A stretch of 64,000 nucleotides of DNA from Septoria linicola (taxonomy: Eukaryota; Ascomycota; Dothideomycetes; Mycosphaerellales; Mycosphaerellaceae), in the NCBI GenBank assembly GCA_024114885.1, contig CP099418.1, positions 4,278,001 to 4,342,000 of the forward strand. Reading direction: 5' to 3'. Every line of letters begins with the position of its first letter. The first letter of the stretch is position 1. Shown here piece after piece: positions 1 through 12,634 of this stretch. A program made the position numbers and the translations under genes. Under the pieces are notes generated by a model. The model saw nothing but the letters and a program-made list of their open reading frames with translations. It ran no database searches and was not told the origin of the DNA.

Positions 1-315
1 AGGATTACGGCTACGTTGGGTGAAGATAGTGCATTTGCGCGCGCGCGAAAGATGGCGATTGAGCGAGGCATGCCTTCCAACTTGAGTTCGTACACGCCCG
101 AAAAGCAGGAGGAGATCAAGAAGCGTATTGAAGGCCTCTCGCCAGCAGAGAAAGAGGTCGAGCTTCAGCTCATTGCGGCAGAGTCACGGTCTCAATTCGA
201 ATACGCAGAAAAGATTGCACGGCATTTGGAGGAGGAAAAGCAGCATCGCGAGGAGCGACGCGAGCGCGGTAAAGAGACCATCGGAGACACCCTCCGAAGG
301 CTATGGGGAACGTGA
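1..315 (+). CDS. 3' end of an unknown alpha-helical protein (5' truncated by window)
   Basis: The reading frame is open from base 1 to a TGA at 313-315, so this is the last roughly 104 codons of a gene that starts outside the window. There is no ATG near the left edge that would make a natural start. The product is strongly charged and almost wholly helical, rich in Glu, Lys and Arg. It has a likely coiled-coil stretch (SPAEKEVELQLIAAESRSQF and the following EEEKQHREERRER run) and ends in a short hydrophobic LRRLWGT tail. I do not recognise the family. A small mitochondrial or coiled-coil assembly factor would fit the composition, but that is inference. The frame is free of stops for its whole length and the codon choice resembles neighbouring genes, so it is probably real. 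Confidence 0.55.
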   Translation, partial: RITATLGEDSAFARARKMAIERGMPSNLSSYTPEKQEEIKKRIEGLSPAEKEVELQLIAAESRSQFEYAEKIARHLEEEKQHREERRERGKETIGDTLRRLWGT

Positions 316-543
316 TTGCTCAGCAAATCGTAGGACTTTCATTGTACAATTATGCGAATGATAGCTGACGGTATGTAGCTTATGCACGAATCTGAGCGCC
401 AGGGCCAAAAGGTGCTCGTCTCGGCGCGATCCGAAAGCTCGAAAGGGTAATCGTATACAAACACCTTCAAACACACCACACCTTGAGTGCCGGACAGCTC
501 GAGCGCAGCATACTATCATGCTGCCACATCACATATAACCAAT

Positions 544-2636
544 ATGGCTACTGCAACACCTTCTAAGCGTAGGTCGTGCATCCACGTCACCTGCTGCAAC
601 ACTGACAGTCGGGACAGATGATAGGATAGAGAGGCATATTCAGAGGCAGCGTGGAGCTGGGTCAGTAGGGCCTTGCTATGAACTAGCCTACAGGCAATTG
701 ACTGACTTATCGCAGCGTCCGGAACCTGGCGAGCAACTTTGGCTTCTCTTTTGGCTTATCGTCTGCGCTCCCGCCGTTTGCGACAACACTCGAATCAACA
801 CATTCGCTCGAACGCCCTGCGAAACGTAGAAAGTCGCACGACTTTGGCGAGAAAGATGCACTGTCAGCGACTCCCTCGAAGACCACAAGTCAGGATGTCA
901 TCCTGCAGGACTCGTCTCAATCTGTACGCCCTACCGAAACGTATCGACTCGAAGATGTCGAGCAAGAGATGGGAAGTGGAGGAACGGATGAGATACCTGC
1001 TGTCAAGACTAATACACGGCGTGGGAGGCCTCGCAAAGATGCTACAGATCCGGCTGCAACTCACGATACGGCTGGGCCAGTAACACAGACGACCGCGAAG
1101 AAGCGAGGTCGACCAAAGAAAGTACAAGTCCCAGTACCCACGGCACAGCAGGCAACAGATACACAACTTGATGCAGCCGTCATTGCGGCTCGCGTTGCGA
1201 TGGAGTCCGCTCTACTTGACACCGGGGCAGACAAAGGGTCGCAGGACGGAGGAATCCAGGCGAAGAAGAGGGGACGGCTAAAGAAGAAAGCAGATGATGA
1301 CGATTCGGGCGTACTTCCAGTACAGACGGCACACGGCTCTGTGGCGCGCTTCTTACGGCCTAAGAGGCAAGCAGCCACGACGGCCATGATAAAAGTCTCG
1401 GAGGGTTTTCTGGAGGAAGAGAGCGACATCACCAAAAGAAGACGAGACGTGACTGGCCCGTCCAAGCCTCCCTCAGACACAATTGAAGGCGTGAAATATC
1501 TGGATGTGAATCCTCTGGTTAAGCCAACAACAGCACGCGGAGTGAAAACGATCTGGAAACATGCCTCGGTCAACATACTATCCACTTCTATAGGAGAGAA
1601 CAACGCTGGAAGTTCCGTCCAAACGAGAGATCGCGCAGCAAGAGAGATTGCTGACGATGCAAATATGGTAGCAACGGAGATCGAGCCACTCGTAAGGCCT
1701 GAAAGACGTACAGCAGTCGCTGCAAGGACTAAGGTCGCCCGCGGGTTCGTCGAGGAGGAAAGCGATATCAGCAAGAAGCGACGAGATCCGGACATATTCG
1801 AACACACATGCAGTGAAACGAACCTGGTTGACAACGTGGCACGGAAACCGCCGGCCATCGCTCAATCTCTGTCTGCCGAACCGCGTACCACAGCTGGTAA
1901 TCCGAAGGTCTCCTCGACGGAAAATCAGAAACGCAAGCATTTAAAAGCAAAGACGGCCAAATTCACGCCCACAGTTGACACTGAGCGTCTACCTTTGGCA
2001 GAAGCCGCAGTCAATATCTGGCCTCGCTCACCAAACAAAGCTCGAGCAGAAGCAGACAATACTTCGACCAAATCATCAGTGTCTCAGTCTAAGGTAAACC
2101 CAACAACTGAACGGAATACGAGGCCAATGGCCCATGACAACATGGAAAAGCAGAAGACTGCCAAGATACTTGTCGAACACGGGCGCGACACTGTCAAAGC
2201 AGAGCCCAAAAGTTGCCTGAAGCCGGTCGATCTGTTGCCTGAAACGAAGCCGGACAGAGGTTTCAGCGCATCGGTAGCAGTCAAAACAGCTTCTCGTGCG
2301 CCCGAAGCCTCAAACGGCGCAAAGGTTGATAGGCAGGTCCCACGACCATTGAAAGCGAAGCAGTCGAGACCTTGCCAGCAAACAAAGGAGCTCGCCGATC
2401 GGAAACCAGAATCCTCGGAGGATCTAGATTGGCTATTCGACAAGCCAGCTGCTGGAGGCGGAAAGCCATCTACAGCGAGATCGAAGGGACCGGCTAAGAA
2501 AGGGCGCCGGATCATCGAAGACATGGGAGATGTGGACCTGGACGATCTATTATCCAACATTGCAGATTTCGTGCCTCGTGGAGGATTGCGCGAACAAACC
2601 AGGCCGAGCCGTGGTCAACCTGCAAAGGGTGCATAA
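544..2636 (+). CDS. AT-hook nuclear protein with duplicated EEESDI motif
   Basis: The main exon runs from about 716, after the acceptor TTATCGCAG with a CTGAC branch site, to TAA at 2634-2636. A short first exon probably starts at ATG 544. The best consensus donor (GTAGGT, 569) gives the wrong phase. A weaker donor at 573 gives the right phase and a protein of about 649 residues, so the first exon is uncertain. Three AT-hook cores (RRGRPRKD, KKRGRPKKV, KKRGRLKKK) lie between 1014 and 1290 and predict minor-groove binding to AT-rich DNA. A unit of about 36 residues appears twice (about 1345-1455 and 1687-1797), each ending in EEESDI followed by a basic KRRRD or KKRRD cluster that could be a nuclear signal. 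The rest is low-complexity and probably disordered. The C-terminus carries an acidic segment with EDLDWLFDKP and DVDLDDLLSNIADFVP. I infer a chromatin-associated protein. The specific function is unknown. Confidence 0.7.
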
Positions 2637-5596
2637 CATCGGTTCTGTAACACATCAAAGCATGATGTCCCAGTCCTTTAGCCTTCGGATATCAATGTTC
2701 AATGTCTAGTGGAGTTCCAACGAGAGGCTCATATTCGAATGTTCACGAGAGTGGCCCTCGTGGTTTGCCGAGGGCATGACACATATGCTGCTTTGCACAG
2801 CATGAATTACCATACAGGTACAGAATTGCTGGGGCGATAGCAGCACAGTCAATACGATCGTCCAGCTGTGAAGCGTCAAGGTTGACTTCTGGTCTATGTC
2901 GCCATCACGGCCGGCGTCTGGGAAGCGAAGTTCGGTATACCTAGATGGGCTTCCTTGCACCGTTCACGAAATGAATCCCTGTCTGCCGGGGACTGTAAGC
3001 CGCCCTCCTTACCCATCACGACCTTCCTGAGCTCCGCGCGATCATGCATCTTGAACACAGCCGTCGGGCCACCTGCGCGCGTTTTGTTAGCACAATGCGC
3101 CGAGTGAGGGCTCGTCGGAGACATCATGTAATCAATGACACCCACACGCAGCGTAGGTGCCTCGTGCTGCCATTGCAGAGCTCCATTATCGACAAATGAT
3201 TCCATCACTAATCAGGCACGATACGTGAAAAAGTCTTCCGCTCCCCACTCCAAAACACCACTGATATGGGTTGGCTATATCTCGAGACACGTCTCTGTGA
3301 GCCGCAGGTTGTCGGCCTTAGTGTCGCCACAATCGTTGCTTCCGTGAGAGGATCAGCCTCGCAAGCTCCAGTACCTGGCCGCTGAAGTCTCCAGCCGACA
3401 TCAGATCTGTTGCGCCATTGTCCGCTCCAGTCTGGCATGCAGTCCAGCTCGACTTCCGAAGATGGGGCCGCACGGCCGATCCAGGTCAAATACCAAACCA
3501 TGACCTTGTCCCTGCAAAGATCACCATGCCTGCAAAACTTTCGGAATGGACCGACGATGCGGTTTGCGGAATCTTCAGGCATTACCCCAAGCTCTCATGG
3601 GTGTAAGGGTGTTCACATGGATGGTGGAGTGACTCCATCCGGCCAAAGAGGCAGGAACATGGTTCATAGCAGAAGCTTATCAGGAGCCAGTGTTGGATGT
3701 CCGACATTTGCCGGTGCAGGTCAAATGAACAAGAACACGTGGCTGGAACAAGCGATCGCTGCTAGGCATCGCGACTCGTGAGACATATCGTGGTCTGGAC
3801 AAGGTCAGCAGCCATCGTCCGAGGAACCTCAGAAATGTGTGGTTGATCCTTGTTACATCTACTCTTTCGGACGCTTCTACACCGGAAGGAGACAACAGCG
3901 CGAGCCCCCGCTAGCATATTCGTGGTACAAAGCTTATGCTCATATCAATAGACTCGTCCATTGAGCAGCATAGTGTTTTGCTCAGAAATGAAGCAGCTCG
4001 TGATGCGAGTAAGGCCAGCAGATTTCCATATTGGACAGCCAAGCACATTGGGGAGCACAACCAAGAGACGGTGTCCCATGTGCAAGTGATTCAAGGTGTA
4101 GGCGACTCGTATTTCATGTGGTCTGATCGTGCAGCGCAGCGCTCTACCAGCTGATTGTTTCTCGCTCGCACGTTCGAGCTATGTGATCTCGCGTACGCGA
4201 ACGAGGCATCTCAACCGAGCAGTCTTGCTCATTTGTTGTACTCTGCTCTCCGTATCCCAACCGAGGTTCTGAATACAGCTTCCCGTGCTCTCCATAAATC
4301 GAGCATTCCCATCGTTTCAGTGCCGCATTGGTGCAGCGCGGCGAACAGGCCGACTCCGCTGCAAAAGACGCATCTTTCATGATGCCTAACAACGCTGATC
4401 ACTAAATCTGCTACGCGACGTGGCTGCTCGTGTCCGTAGTGTCTGGAAATAGTTGAAGTTGAGGTAGCTTCCAAGACCTGTTGTGATGTGAGTGCGTTAG
4501 TCCCCGTCGGCATGTTGATATCCGGAGCCTTTAGCCAAAAGCGTATATCATCTTGAGGCAATGTTGGGGATCCAGTGTAGCTAATAATGCAGTCCTGCTG
4601 ATCCTATAGTCGAGACCCTAAACGGAGAGATCGGCTAGGGAGCAGTCGTAGTTGCTGGCGCGGGCAGCAGATGAGGTGATGTGTACAGGCGCAACGCGAT
4701 GAGTGCGTTGATCCTTGTCGACTTTCGCGGAGTTGCTCGAATATCGCCGCACTTCAGCGAGCTGTGAAGTGCACGTTGTCACAAATGCAGTAACTGCACG
4801 CCTACACGAATCCTCTGGAGTCAAAGCCGCTGCTCATCTGCGCTTCTCGTGCGGCCCGGCGAGGCGATGTAGATCATTGACACAGAACCATGGTAGAGCT
4901 TTTTCTTCGCTCGTTCTGGGGCGCTTCTATGCTCCGACTGTGCGCATCGATTACGAGCCCTAAGAGAGGTCGGTTGTCGCTGCGACAAAACACAAAAGGG
5001 CTTTCTTCGCGCGCTTCTTGGCGGCACCGCTGAACATCTTGGGAAGCAACGCGCGAGATCGACACAGCAAGCCGGATCCGCGACTGTCGATCTTGACCAG
5101 ATGTCTATGTGGCGATGGCAGTATTATGGCGAGGCAGCCACTGAGAACAATGCAACCGTTATGGAGGCACCTCGTGAAATATGGGCCATTGATTTTGCTA
5201 TTCTAGCAAATACACATGTTGATCGCGTGATCTAGAGTTCTATCTGGAAACATCCACAAACAAGAATGCGGTGTGGTTGGGGTATCTCGAAATGCAAATA
5301 AGCAGGGAAAAAGACAAAGTAGTACAATAGGCGCGTTTCCCGCCTCATCCATCCAACACATGCAAATGCCTTCGCTATGTCAAGGGGTATCGAATAACAA
5401 AAAATCCAGTCTCGTACATATAGATATTCAGCTCCAGTCTCTGGACGGAGTCGCGACCCGTCAGATGCGCGATGTAAATAACAATTTGGTGGCATTCTTG
5501 TTGCTTTGCCCATGCTACAGGTCTCGATGGCCGTTGGTCGACGTCTCTCGTCAAGATTTGGTTCTATTCGCCGCACTGCTTGAGTGCAGGCGCTGT
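2637..5596 (+). other. Intergenic spacer, about 3 kb, no convincing gene
   Basis: Only short open frames occur here, on all strands, without family motifs. The most protein-like is a minus-strand frame at 2894-3208 (104 codons, balanced composition). It has no recognisable domain and no good splice partners, so it may be a gene relic or chance. A stretch at 4138-4155 resembles an inverted tRNA D-arm but lacks a T-arm. I see no transposon ends or long repeats. It presumably contains the 3' ends of the AT-hook gene and of the minus-strand bZIP gene. Confidence 0.5.
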
Positions 5597-7522
5597 TCAG
5601 CGGCTGTCTCTGGATTGAGGAGGTGGCGGGGCTCCTGATTGTGAATGCGGTACGGGGCCACGACGTTCTGCGTACGGATTATATGGGCCAGTCTGCGGAG
5701 ACGCTTGCATTAGCTGATGAGGCCCCTGAGGCGCTGTAGGCAGCGTAGGTAACGTCCCGCGTACCAACGGAGATGGCTGAGGTCCGGGAGGGCCTTGAAA
5801 AGCGTGGTGTGGCTGAGGAGCAATCGTCTGCCCATAATTAGGTGGAGGATACGACTGTGGAATGCCGCTGCCAGGAGCAGAGTGCGTAGTCTGTCCTTGT
5901 GCCGGGAAGTGTGGCAGAGAAAGCGTGGAAGTCCTCCTTCGAACGTTACGTCCTGAATCCGGGCTACGAGCTCCAGGTTCCTGGTAATGCATATAGCTGC
6001 TGGGTCCACTAGGACCTGAGTAGGCGGAAGTTCGCCGGTGTCGTGGCGATTGGGGTCGTGGAAAGTGGCGATCACCTCCAGGTACTTGCAGAATGACTCC
6101 AGCCATATAATCTCGTTCCCGCTTGTAAAATTCCATATCCTCTCCTAAGTCTTTCAGCTGCTGCTCCAACCGTCCAATCGTCGTAGATGCTTCTTTCTCC
6201 TTCTCCTTGCGTCGCTGTCTGAACCGCGCACTCGCCCCAGCGTTTCTTCTCCTCTTCTCATCTGCAACGCGAGATGCAGCTTGTACGTCAACAGGAAGTG
6301 AGACAGTCCCGGAGGTCGTCTCAAGAGTCATCATTTGATATACATTCTGGCCGCCCGAAGATGAAACCGGCACACCAAGGGAACGCTGATCATGATGTGT
6401 GCCAAATTCAGTTCCAGCTGAACATGAGGCCGACAGAGTCGGCATGGAAGACTGACCGTATGTGGCAGCTGGTGAAGGCTCATTGTGCGAAGAGTACGAT
6501 GAGCGGGGACTGGTGCTCTCCGACGGCGGCCTTGTGTGAGGAGGTGCGCCTGAACTAGTTCTACGAGTCGCATAAGCTGGAGGCGGAGGCGGAGGCGGCG
6601 TTGGAGCATGGAAGCCATAACTGGCATGTCTGACAGCAGGCGGCAGATGCGGTAATGGTGGTACATTCGCTGTTCCAGGTTCAACAGAGTAAGTCCTGTT
6701 TCTTGGGGATACTGCAAAGGGCGCATGCTGTGCAGACGTCGTGTGGAGCTGGTTAAGGCTAGCAGTGCGATGGATCGAGGGAGATCTCGGGGTCAATATT
6801 CTCCTCGGTGGACGATCCTGCCCATACGCATTGGTAAAGTTCATCGATGGTGATGTCGGGGTATTCGCGGCTGATGCAGACGGTCGATTCGTGGTACCTA
6901 GGGGTGGAAGAACATTTGACGAAGACCGCGGCGAGTTGACTTGCGATACCTTCCGTCTTCGTGTATGAAGACTGTCTTCCGAGTCCACGGGGTTCAAAAT
7001 AGATGATACCCCTACCGATCTTGAGGCAGGGTGATAGCCTCCAATTGACGCAGGCACAGCCTGCGGCAGAGGAGGCAATTCCATCGATCTGCCATTGTTT
7101 GCTGAATGCCGCTGTAACGCTGGCGACGATGTGCTTGGTGTACCGAAAGTCGTGCGCTGCGAGTGTTGCTCTGGAGCTGGCGGGGCAGGTTGGTTTTGAG
7201 AGCGTTGCGATGAGTCGTTGCCACTGGCAATCAAACTATCCGATGGCTGCTGCTCTCGCCGCCGCTCTGACATCAAATCCTTCCCTGAACTTCCAATCCG
7301 ATCTCGCGACTCTGACCATGGACGTGGTTGATTGACCGTTGAGACGTCCGAACGACGTTGACCGGACCAAACGGCCGTGTCGAACTTCTTGAGCTTGTCG
7401 AAATCGGGGAACGATGATGCTTCAAAAGGTCCAGTGCCGTAGTGACTGTGAAAACGATGTATGTCGGTGGCAGCCACGTTGGCTGATGACGTGGGACGCC
7501 GAGAAGACGTCCGACAGACAAT
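5597..7522 (-). CDS. bZIP transcription factor (5' end incomplete)
   Basis: A long minus-strand frame encodes at least 626 residues, ending at 5597. Residues about 404-464, counted from the GTG at 7477, form a bZIP. The basic region is EKRRRNAGASARFRQRRKEK, with the invariant Asn and Arg of the family, followed by a leucine-zipper-like helix (IGRLEQQLKDLGEDMEFYK). This basic-region type is close to the Cys-3/MetR/Gcn4-like fungal group, which binds DNA as dimers. The precise target pathway is not visible. Flanks are Pro, Ser and Gln rich, with a run of seven prolines, as in activation domains. The frame has no ATG before 7273, yet residues upstream of it (FPDFDKLKKFDTAVWSGQ) look coding. The frame stays open to a TAG at about 7523. 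An upstream exon therefore probably supplies the start; the acceptor could be the AG at about 7522 or about 7484, with a plausible GTGAGA donor near 7684. Exon 1 is not resolved. Confidence 0.85.
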   Translation of the reverse strand: MVCRTSSRRPTSSANVAATDIHRFHSHYGTGPFEASSFPDFDKLKKFDTAVWSGQRRSDVSTVNQPRPWSESRDRIGSSGKDLMSERRREQQPSDSLIASGNDSSQRSQNQPAPPAPEQHSQRTTFGTPSTSSPALQRHSANNGRSMELPPLPQAVPASIGGYHPASRSVGVSSILNPVDSEDSLHTRRRKVSQVNSPRSSSNVLPPLGTTNRPSASAANTPTSPSMNFTNAYGQDRPPRRILTPRSPSIHRTASLNQLHTTSAQHAPFAVSPRNRTYSVEPGTANVPPLPHLPPAVRHASYGFHAPTPPPPPPPAYATRRTSSGAPPHTRPPSESTSPRSSYSSHNEPSPAATYGQSSMPTLSASCSAGTEFGTHHDQRSLGVPVSSSGGQNVYQMMTLETTSGTVSLPVDVQAASRVADEKRRRNAGASARFRQRRKEKEKEASTTIGRLEQQLKDLGEDMEFYKRERDYMAGVILQVPGGDRHFPRPQSPRHRRTSAYSGPSGPSSYMHYQEPGARSPDSGRNVRRRTSTLSLPHFPAQGQTTHSAPGSGIPQSYPPPNYGQTIAPQPHHAFQGPPGPQPSPLVRGTLPTLPTAPQGPHQLMQASPQTGPYNPYAERRGPVPHSQSGAPPPPQSRDSR

Positions 7523-10500
7523 CTATATGTGAGGCGAAAGATCCTGTGCCCATCAAAGCTGACGGAGAAGCGTCAAGTGGCTACTGTAGCTGCGCATAGG
7601 CGAGGCCCACAATTCTCATAACAGCGGGATCAAACCACAGAGTAGCCGGCAATGGCAAGTGCACACGGCTGAATTCTCACCGGCGAAGGAGACGAGCAAG
7701 TCCGTCGGTTGATATTGGGCCAGTGTCGACGAGTAGTGATGGACAATCGACTTGGCAGCGTAATGAGGATAGCTGAGGATTCGAGCTATGATATATCAAT
7801 GTAGCCTATGGCGTCGAAAGGATGGATTGGACAGCAGAGAGTGGTCTGCCCGCGATCAGGGACATGACCAGTGATATAGAACTAGAGGTGGGCGGTCGGT
7901 GTGAGTGACAACACTATGAACGGACCTCCTGGCCGCCAGACATGTCTTCATCCAGGCGACTTTAGTGCAGAGCTGTCGTGCATCATCGCGCGTGCAGGGC
8001 ATGCTCAGACCGACTCGATATGCACCGGGGGTGGACATGCCCATGCTGTCCGCGGCGGCAGCAGTGTAGCCTAGCACAGAGTGAGTTTGGACAGGAGCCG
8101 GGCCGCGGAATGCGGGAGACAGGACTAGGCACTTTGCTCGAGCTTTTTCGCTCGCAGAGCATCAAGCCTGTTCGACTTGATGCGACACTAGCGTGAGCTC
8201 AACTTTGATGAGAACAGGCCCGTGGTGGCCGGAAGTAGTTGCTCGTGGATCACACTGGGGGCTCGGAAGCACACCATCGATGGCGGCTAGGTGCAGCAAG
8301 ACAGCGAACCAAAGAGCAAGTGCATGCACATGTCGATACAGGAGCCACCACAAGTTTGGGCGTATCCACGGCTTCGGTCCAGGTACGCAAGGCTAGACGA
8401 CAAGCTCCTCGCGATGCATTTGCCGTGACTGGTGGCGCCGCCTTAGCGCAGACTACAAGGTTCTTCGGGCAAAGTCTTGGAGAGCTAGCATGATCGTAGA
8501 GGCCAAAGAGATGACACGGCGCGCGGGAGACCAACAGCAGAGCAGTGCGAAGGCGCGCAGCCCGACGGCTGCCGGTGCCAGGGCAGAGGACGTTGATGCT
8601 GAAGGTGTGTGTGTGGGCCTGGTGCTTGCTCAGATTTCCAACAACAGTAGCAGCGTTGTAGCATGCCCGAGTAGGCGATGGGCCCACGCTCCTCTCATCA
8701 TGGAGCAGAGAGGCGAGCCAGTCGTTGCCAGCGGGAGGTGTGGTCATGGCAGTGCAATGGGATCTCTGTGGATCTCCTAGCTCTGCAGATGGCTGCTGGT
8801 TGTCTGCGATTCAGTGTGACGCCTTCTGACGACTGCGGCCTTGCGTACGCTCACGGCACACGGCACTTGGGATCGCAGTCGTCCTGCGGCTGGCCGTTTT
8901 CGACGCACCCTGCACGACCGCCCCGGGCCATGTGTTCATCCCAGACGCCTCCGCCGATGGTCATGATTAGAATAAGAACAATATACTATGTGGATGTACA
9001 GCACACGCCCACCACCATCTAGCTGGGTGACTTGCATTCCCCTAGGGAGTCTCTGTTCGCCCTTCCTGCGTGCGCTGTCGTGGGCGACGTGGAGCCATTG
9101 CGCCTATGCCACTGCTGCCAATCCAGGCCGGGGCATGCTAATAAATGACTCTCATCACAACTGTGGCAGGCTCGCAGCCGCGCTTCGAGTTGGGCATCAA
9201 CAGCGTTGCTCGCACCGTCGCTCCCTTGCCGTGCAGATCCTCGTCAAAGTCGCAATTCTCTGACCAGACTGTGGAACAGGGGATCCTTAGCTTGTTCGAC
9301 CCGCCATAGTGGTTTAGCAGAAGTTGTTTTGTCTTTGGTGCTGGATCCAAGCTCACGGTAAAGGCACCAATTGCACCTCACCTCTGCTCTCGCTTGCATG
9401 GAAACAATCTGTGACCGCCACTATGGGAAATGCCGCTGGCCGCAGTGGGAACTGATCATGTGCGTAAACATCGCCAACGCATTTCGCACCACTTTCGAAA
9501 ATGCTGCAGCAGTGATTGGCTGCTCTGCTCCGCGACATTGCGACGTGCACCTATGAGCAGCCGTCCTCATCCAACACTACTGACACTGCGCTCATCGACG
9601 CCATGCACATCCGCGTACCTGACAGCAACACGATGTGCGTACGGTGGCATCACTGGTATGGAGCATGCACCTCGCCTCACGCCGTCGCGAGACATTCATC
9701 CATCAAGAAATCCTACTACTGACTTTGGCAAATTACCGAGTCCGATGCTCGTGCTCCCGCGCGCCAAAAGTAGTGTTGTCTAATCTCTCACCAGCTCACA
9801 CAGCATCCCTTCCAGAAGATTGCTTTTTGCGGAGACTGGTTCCGTGGTGCCCAGCCCTAATCCTGCACAGCACGTGGTCGGCGGCGGATCTGAACCTTGA
9901 TCTGGGACGGCCTGTGTGACGGCGTTGGCGCTCTGCATCACGATGGCTCTTTAGCTTTGGCAAGAGCTTGAGGCGTTCACCTCTTGCGGTTAGCAGCTGG
10001 ACGCCGTCTGTCCAGACTTGCGAGCGAAGCTGAGTTACAGTGCCGCTTCGGCCTCGCAACAACTATGGAAAGGATGTCTGCTGATGACAGCGAGCACCGC
10101 TGGGGAAATCAGCTTGCTTCTGCAGGTCACCAACTGGCCACTGCTAGGGGTGATCTGTTATCAATTCTGCGAGTCATGGTTGCGCCAGCCAAAGTCCCTG
10201 TCAGACTACTGCTGGCCGGGGCACATAATCCCGGCTTACACGAGTTCAGAACGCAGTGTGCGCGCTTTGCATCGCATCGACAGACACCAGTCGGGGACTT
10301 CTTCGGGACACTGGTGCCACACCGCGCGACCTACCTCGCAGCATGGATCGATCACAGCTGGTGGTGATATCTACGTTCTGTAAGTGGGTCAAATCTTGAG
10401 AAGCAAGCCAACTTTCCACCGCTTCTACAGCCACGTCACACTAGCGTTGGAGAAGGACCACGTGGAGGTCCTGTACGCCATGTTGCGCCATACCTATTGA

Positions 10501-12634
10501 GTGCAGACTAGAATTGCGAATATCTGCGAGACCTCGATCCGAATCTGTTAGCTCCCTGCCATGTCGCTTCGAGAAGTAACAGACTAAGTGCACCCGAACG
10601 AGATTGCGGCAACGTTGATGGCTGGCGTCAATGGCATCATCGTACGCTTCGGACTTTCTTGTTTGTGGCTTCCAAAGCGCAGTGCGTTGCACGATCGGCA
10701 GCCATACGGAGCGCTCACCTGCTTTTGTCTTGATGCGACTGTAGCTGCATGGCATGACTCTAAGCGGGCATTGCCCCGTCTGCACAAGCAGCCTTGCGAC
10801 ATCCTGTGAGCTGCACTACTTCGTCACGCCAGAGGACAAGCTACTAGCGCGAGACTGGCAGAGTCTGTGAACTATTTGCCTCAGAAGAGCGACACGCGCA
10901 TTAACCAAGTATCTGCCTCGGTTCTTTTGTGACAGCGTATTACAGCAAGACGCTTGGCAGAACCTCGAAGCAACGGTGGCGCCGTCTCTCGCTTGATCTG
11001 TGTGCATAGCAAGCATTGCGCAGTCAGTGGAGACAGCAGTGCAGGCAACAACAGTCATTTGTGGTCATGAACCCACAGTCTTCGAAGACTGACCAGATTC
11101 TGACCTCAAAATGAAGTGCCCTGCCGAACGGGTAGATGGCTGCAGCAAACACTCAAGTCCTTGCTGGATGATGCTCCGCTAGTGGTGCCACATTCATGTG
11201 TGACGTGGGACAGACGCCCATGTGTTATGCAGGGTCATCACTCTCAAGACATGGCTTGCTGAACTGTTGTTTGACAAGATCTTCAGGATCATCATGAGCC
11301 GCTACCTAATCGCGAATCCTGGCTGACGACATCTCATATGCCCGGACCGCGTGGCCGAGAATCACAAACCAAATCCTCCGCAGCCATGTGTCGCTCGGTA
11401 CCAAGGAATTGAGGTGCTCACGTACTACTGGCAAAACCAAGCATGGCGGCATCGCGTCTCCGCGAGGACGTGTCGGATGCCATCGCACCGACCGCTGACC
11501 TCGCAGCACCTAATCAGCATGACGTTCCAAATAGCCGCAACAGAACACAACGATGATGTTCGAAGCGTGGGGTCCACGACAGGTCCATTGGACGATGTGT
11601 TCACTGTGTAAAACAACCACCGGTACCAAAGGTACAGCTGGAATTGTTTGCAGTAGCCGCAGACGCATGTTTTAGCACAGTATGCGTGTAAGAGCTCATT
11701 TATGGCTTTCCGAAAGTCTAAACGCTTACTATTGGCAGGCTAGAGGATACAGATGCATATCCCCAGACTTGGTACCAACAACCAACTCACTGACCATTCT
11801 CGTGGACGAAACACAACGTGCATCACAACCAAGAAACGTATCGATTCGTGCGATCGCATCCGCCAAAAGTGTCGCTGCCACGGATGACCTCTACGAGACA
11901 CACGCTGGAGATACTCGCGCAGCAGATGAACCATTCCGGCAGCGCCTACTAACTTCTCCGACTTGCAGATGCACAGCCTCCTCGAAGACTCGTGCTGGTC
12001 CGACATGGTGAATGATCAGTGGTTTGCCACACAATTGTGCGCTTGCTCTGTCGGACGAGCGTTCTCGAGTAGGCGTGCTTGTACGAGTCTCGGAGCGTAG
12101 ACCTCTTTCCAACTACGAGGTCGTGCTAGCAGCATCTTCGTATAATTCACTCTCTGGTGTGCCGAAGCTCAAGTATCGCGCCTACGCCTTCCATCTGGTC
12201 CACATGCGGATTGAATCGTGAGCTTGACCGCGCTGCCTTCAGCTTGAGCGTCGCTTTCGTCACTCTCGTCGTCGTTGCGTCTCTATAGCGCAGCAAACGT
12301 GGCGCGAAGATGCCCAGCGAGGATGTCTACAGCTCCACGAGCCCGAGTGCCTGGCGGCCTGCATTATCGTACACACAGTGTGGCATTGAAAGGGAGCCCG
12401 CAAGACCGAGATGAGTGTAGCGCACACGAGAGGCATGACTCTCTTGTAGGTGGTTGGGCACATCTTGACGCTTTATTCCAGCATAACTGCACGCCATACT
12501 TGAGTCGTGTCTAATTTGTATGATATTCAGGTCAGCTGTGCGTCCCCTCTCGTTCAGACTCGATCATGCTGCTACTTCTGCTCAACACCCTCTGCAGCTA
12601 ATGCAACGCCAAACGGCTGATGCACAAACCTGCA
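7523..12634 (+). other. Gene-poor region of about 5.1 kb
   Basis: No frame here reaches a length or composition that looks coding. The longest is a minus-strand frame of 165 codons at 8250-8747, which is Cys/Arg/Ala rich and has no motif. Base composition by eye is balanced rather than AT-rich, so this does not look like a heavily RIP-mutated transposon. I saw no terminal repeats or tRNAs. The part next to 7523 must hold the promoter and probable leader exon of the bZIP gene. Long leaders or non-coding transcripts are possible but cannot be shown from sequence alone. Confidence 0.45.

Noticed and set aside
1061..1858. 265-codon minus-strand frame
   Set aside because: Antisense to the AT-hook gene; Ser-rich, no motif.
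4138..4155. Inverted GCTCTACCAGCTGA, resembling a tRNA D-arm on the minus strand
   Set aside because: No matching acceptor stem or T-arm (GGTTCGA-like) within tRNA distance, and the D-stem does not pair well.
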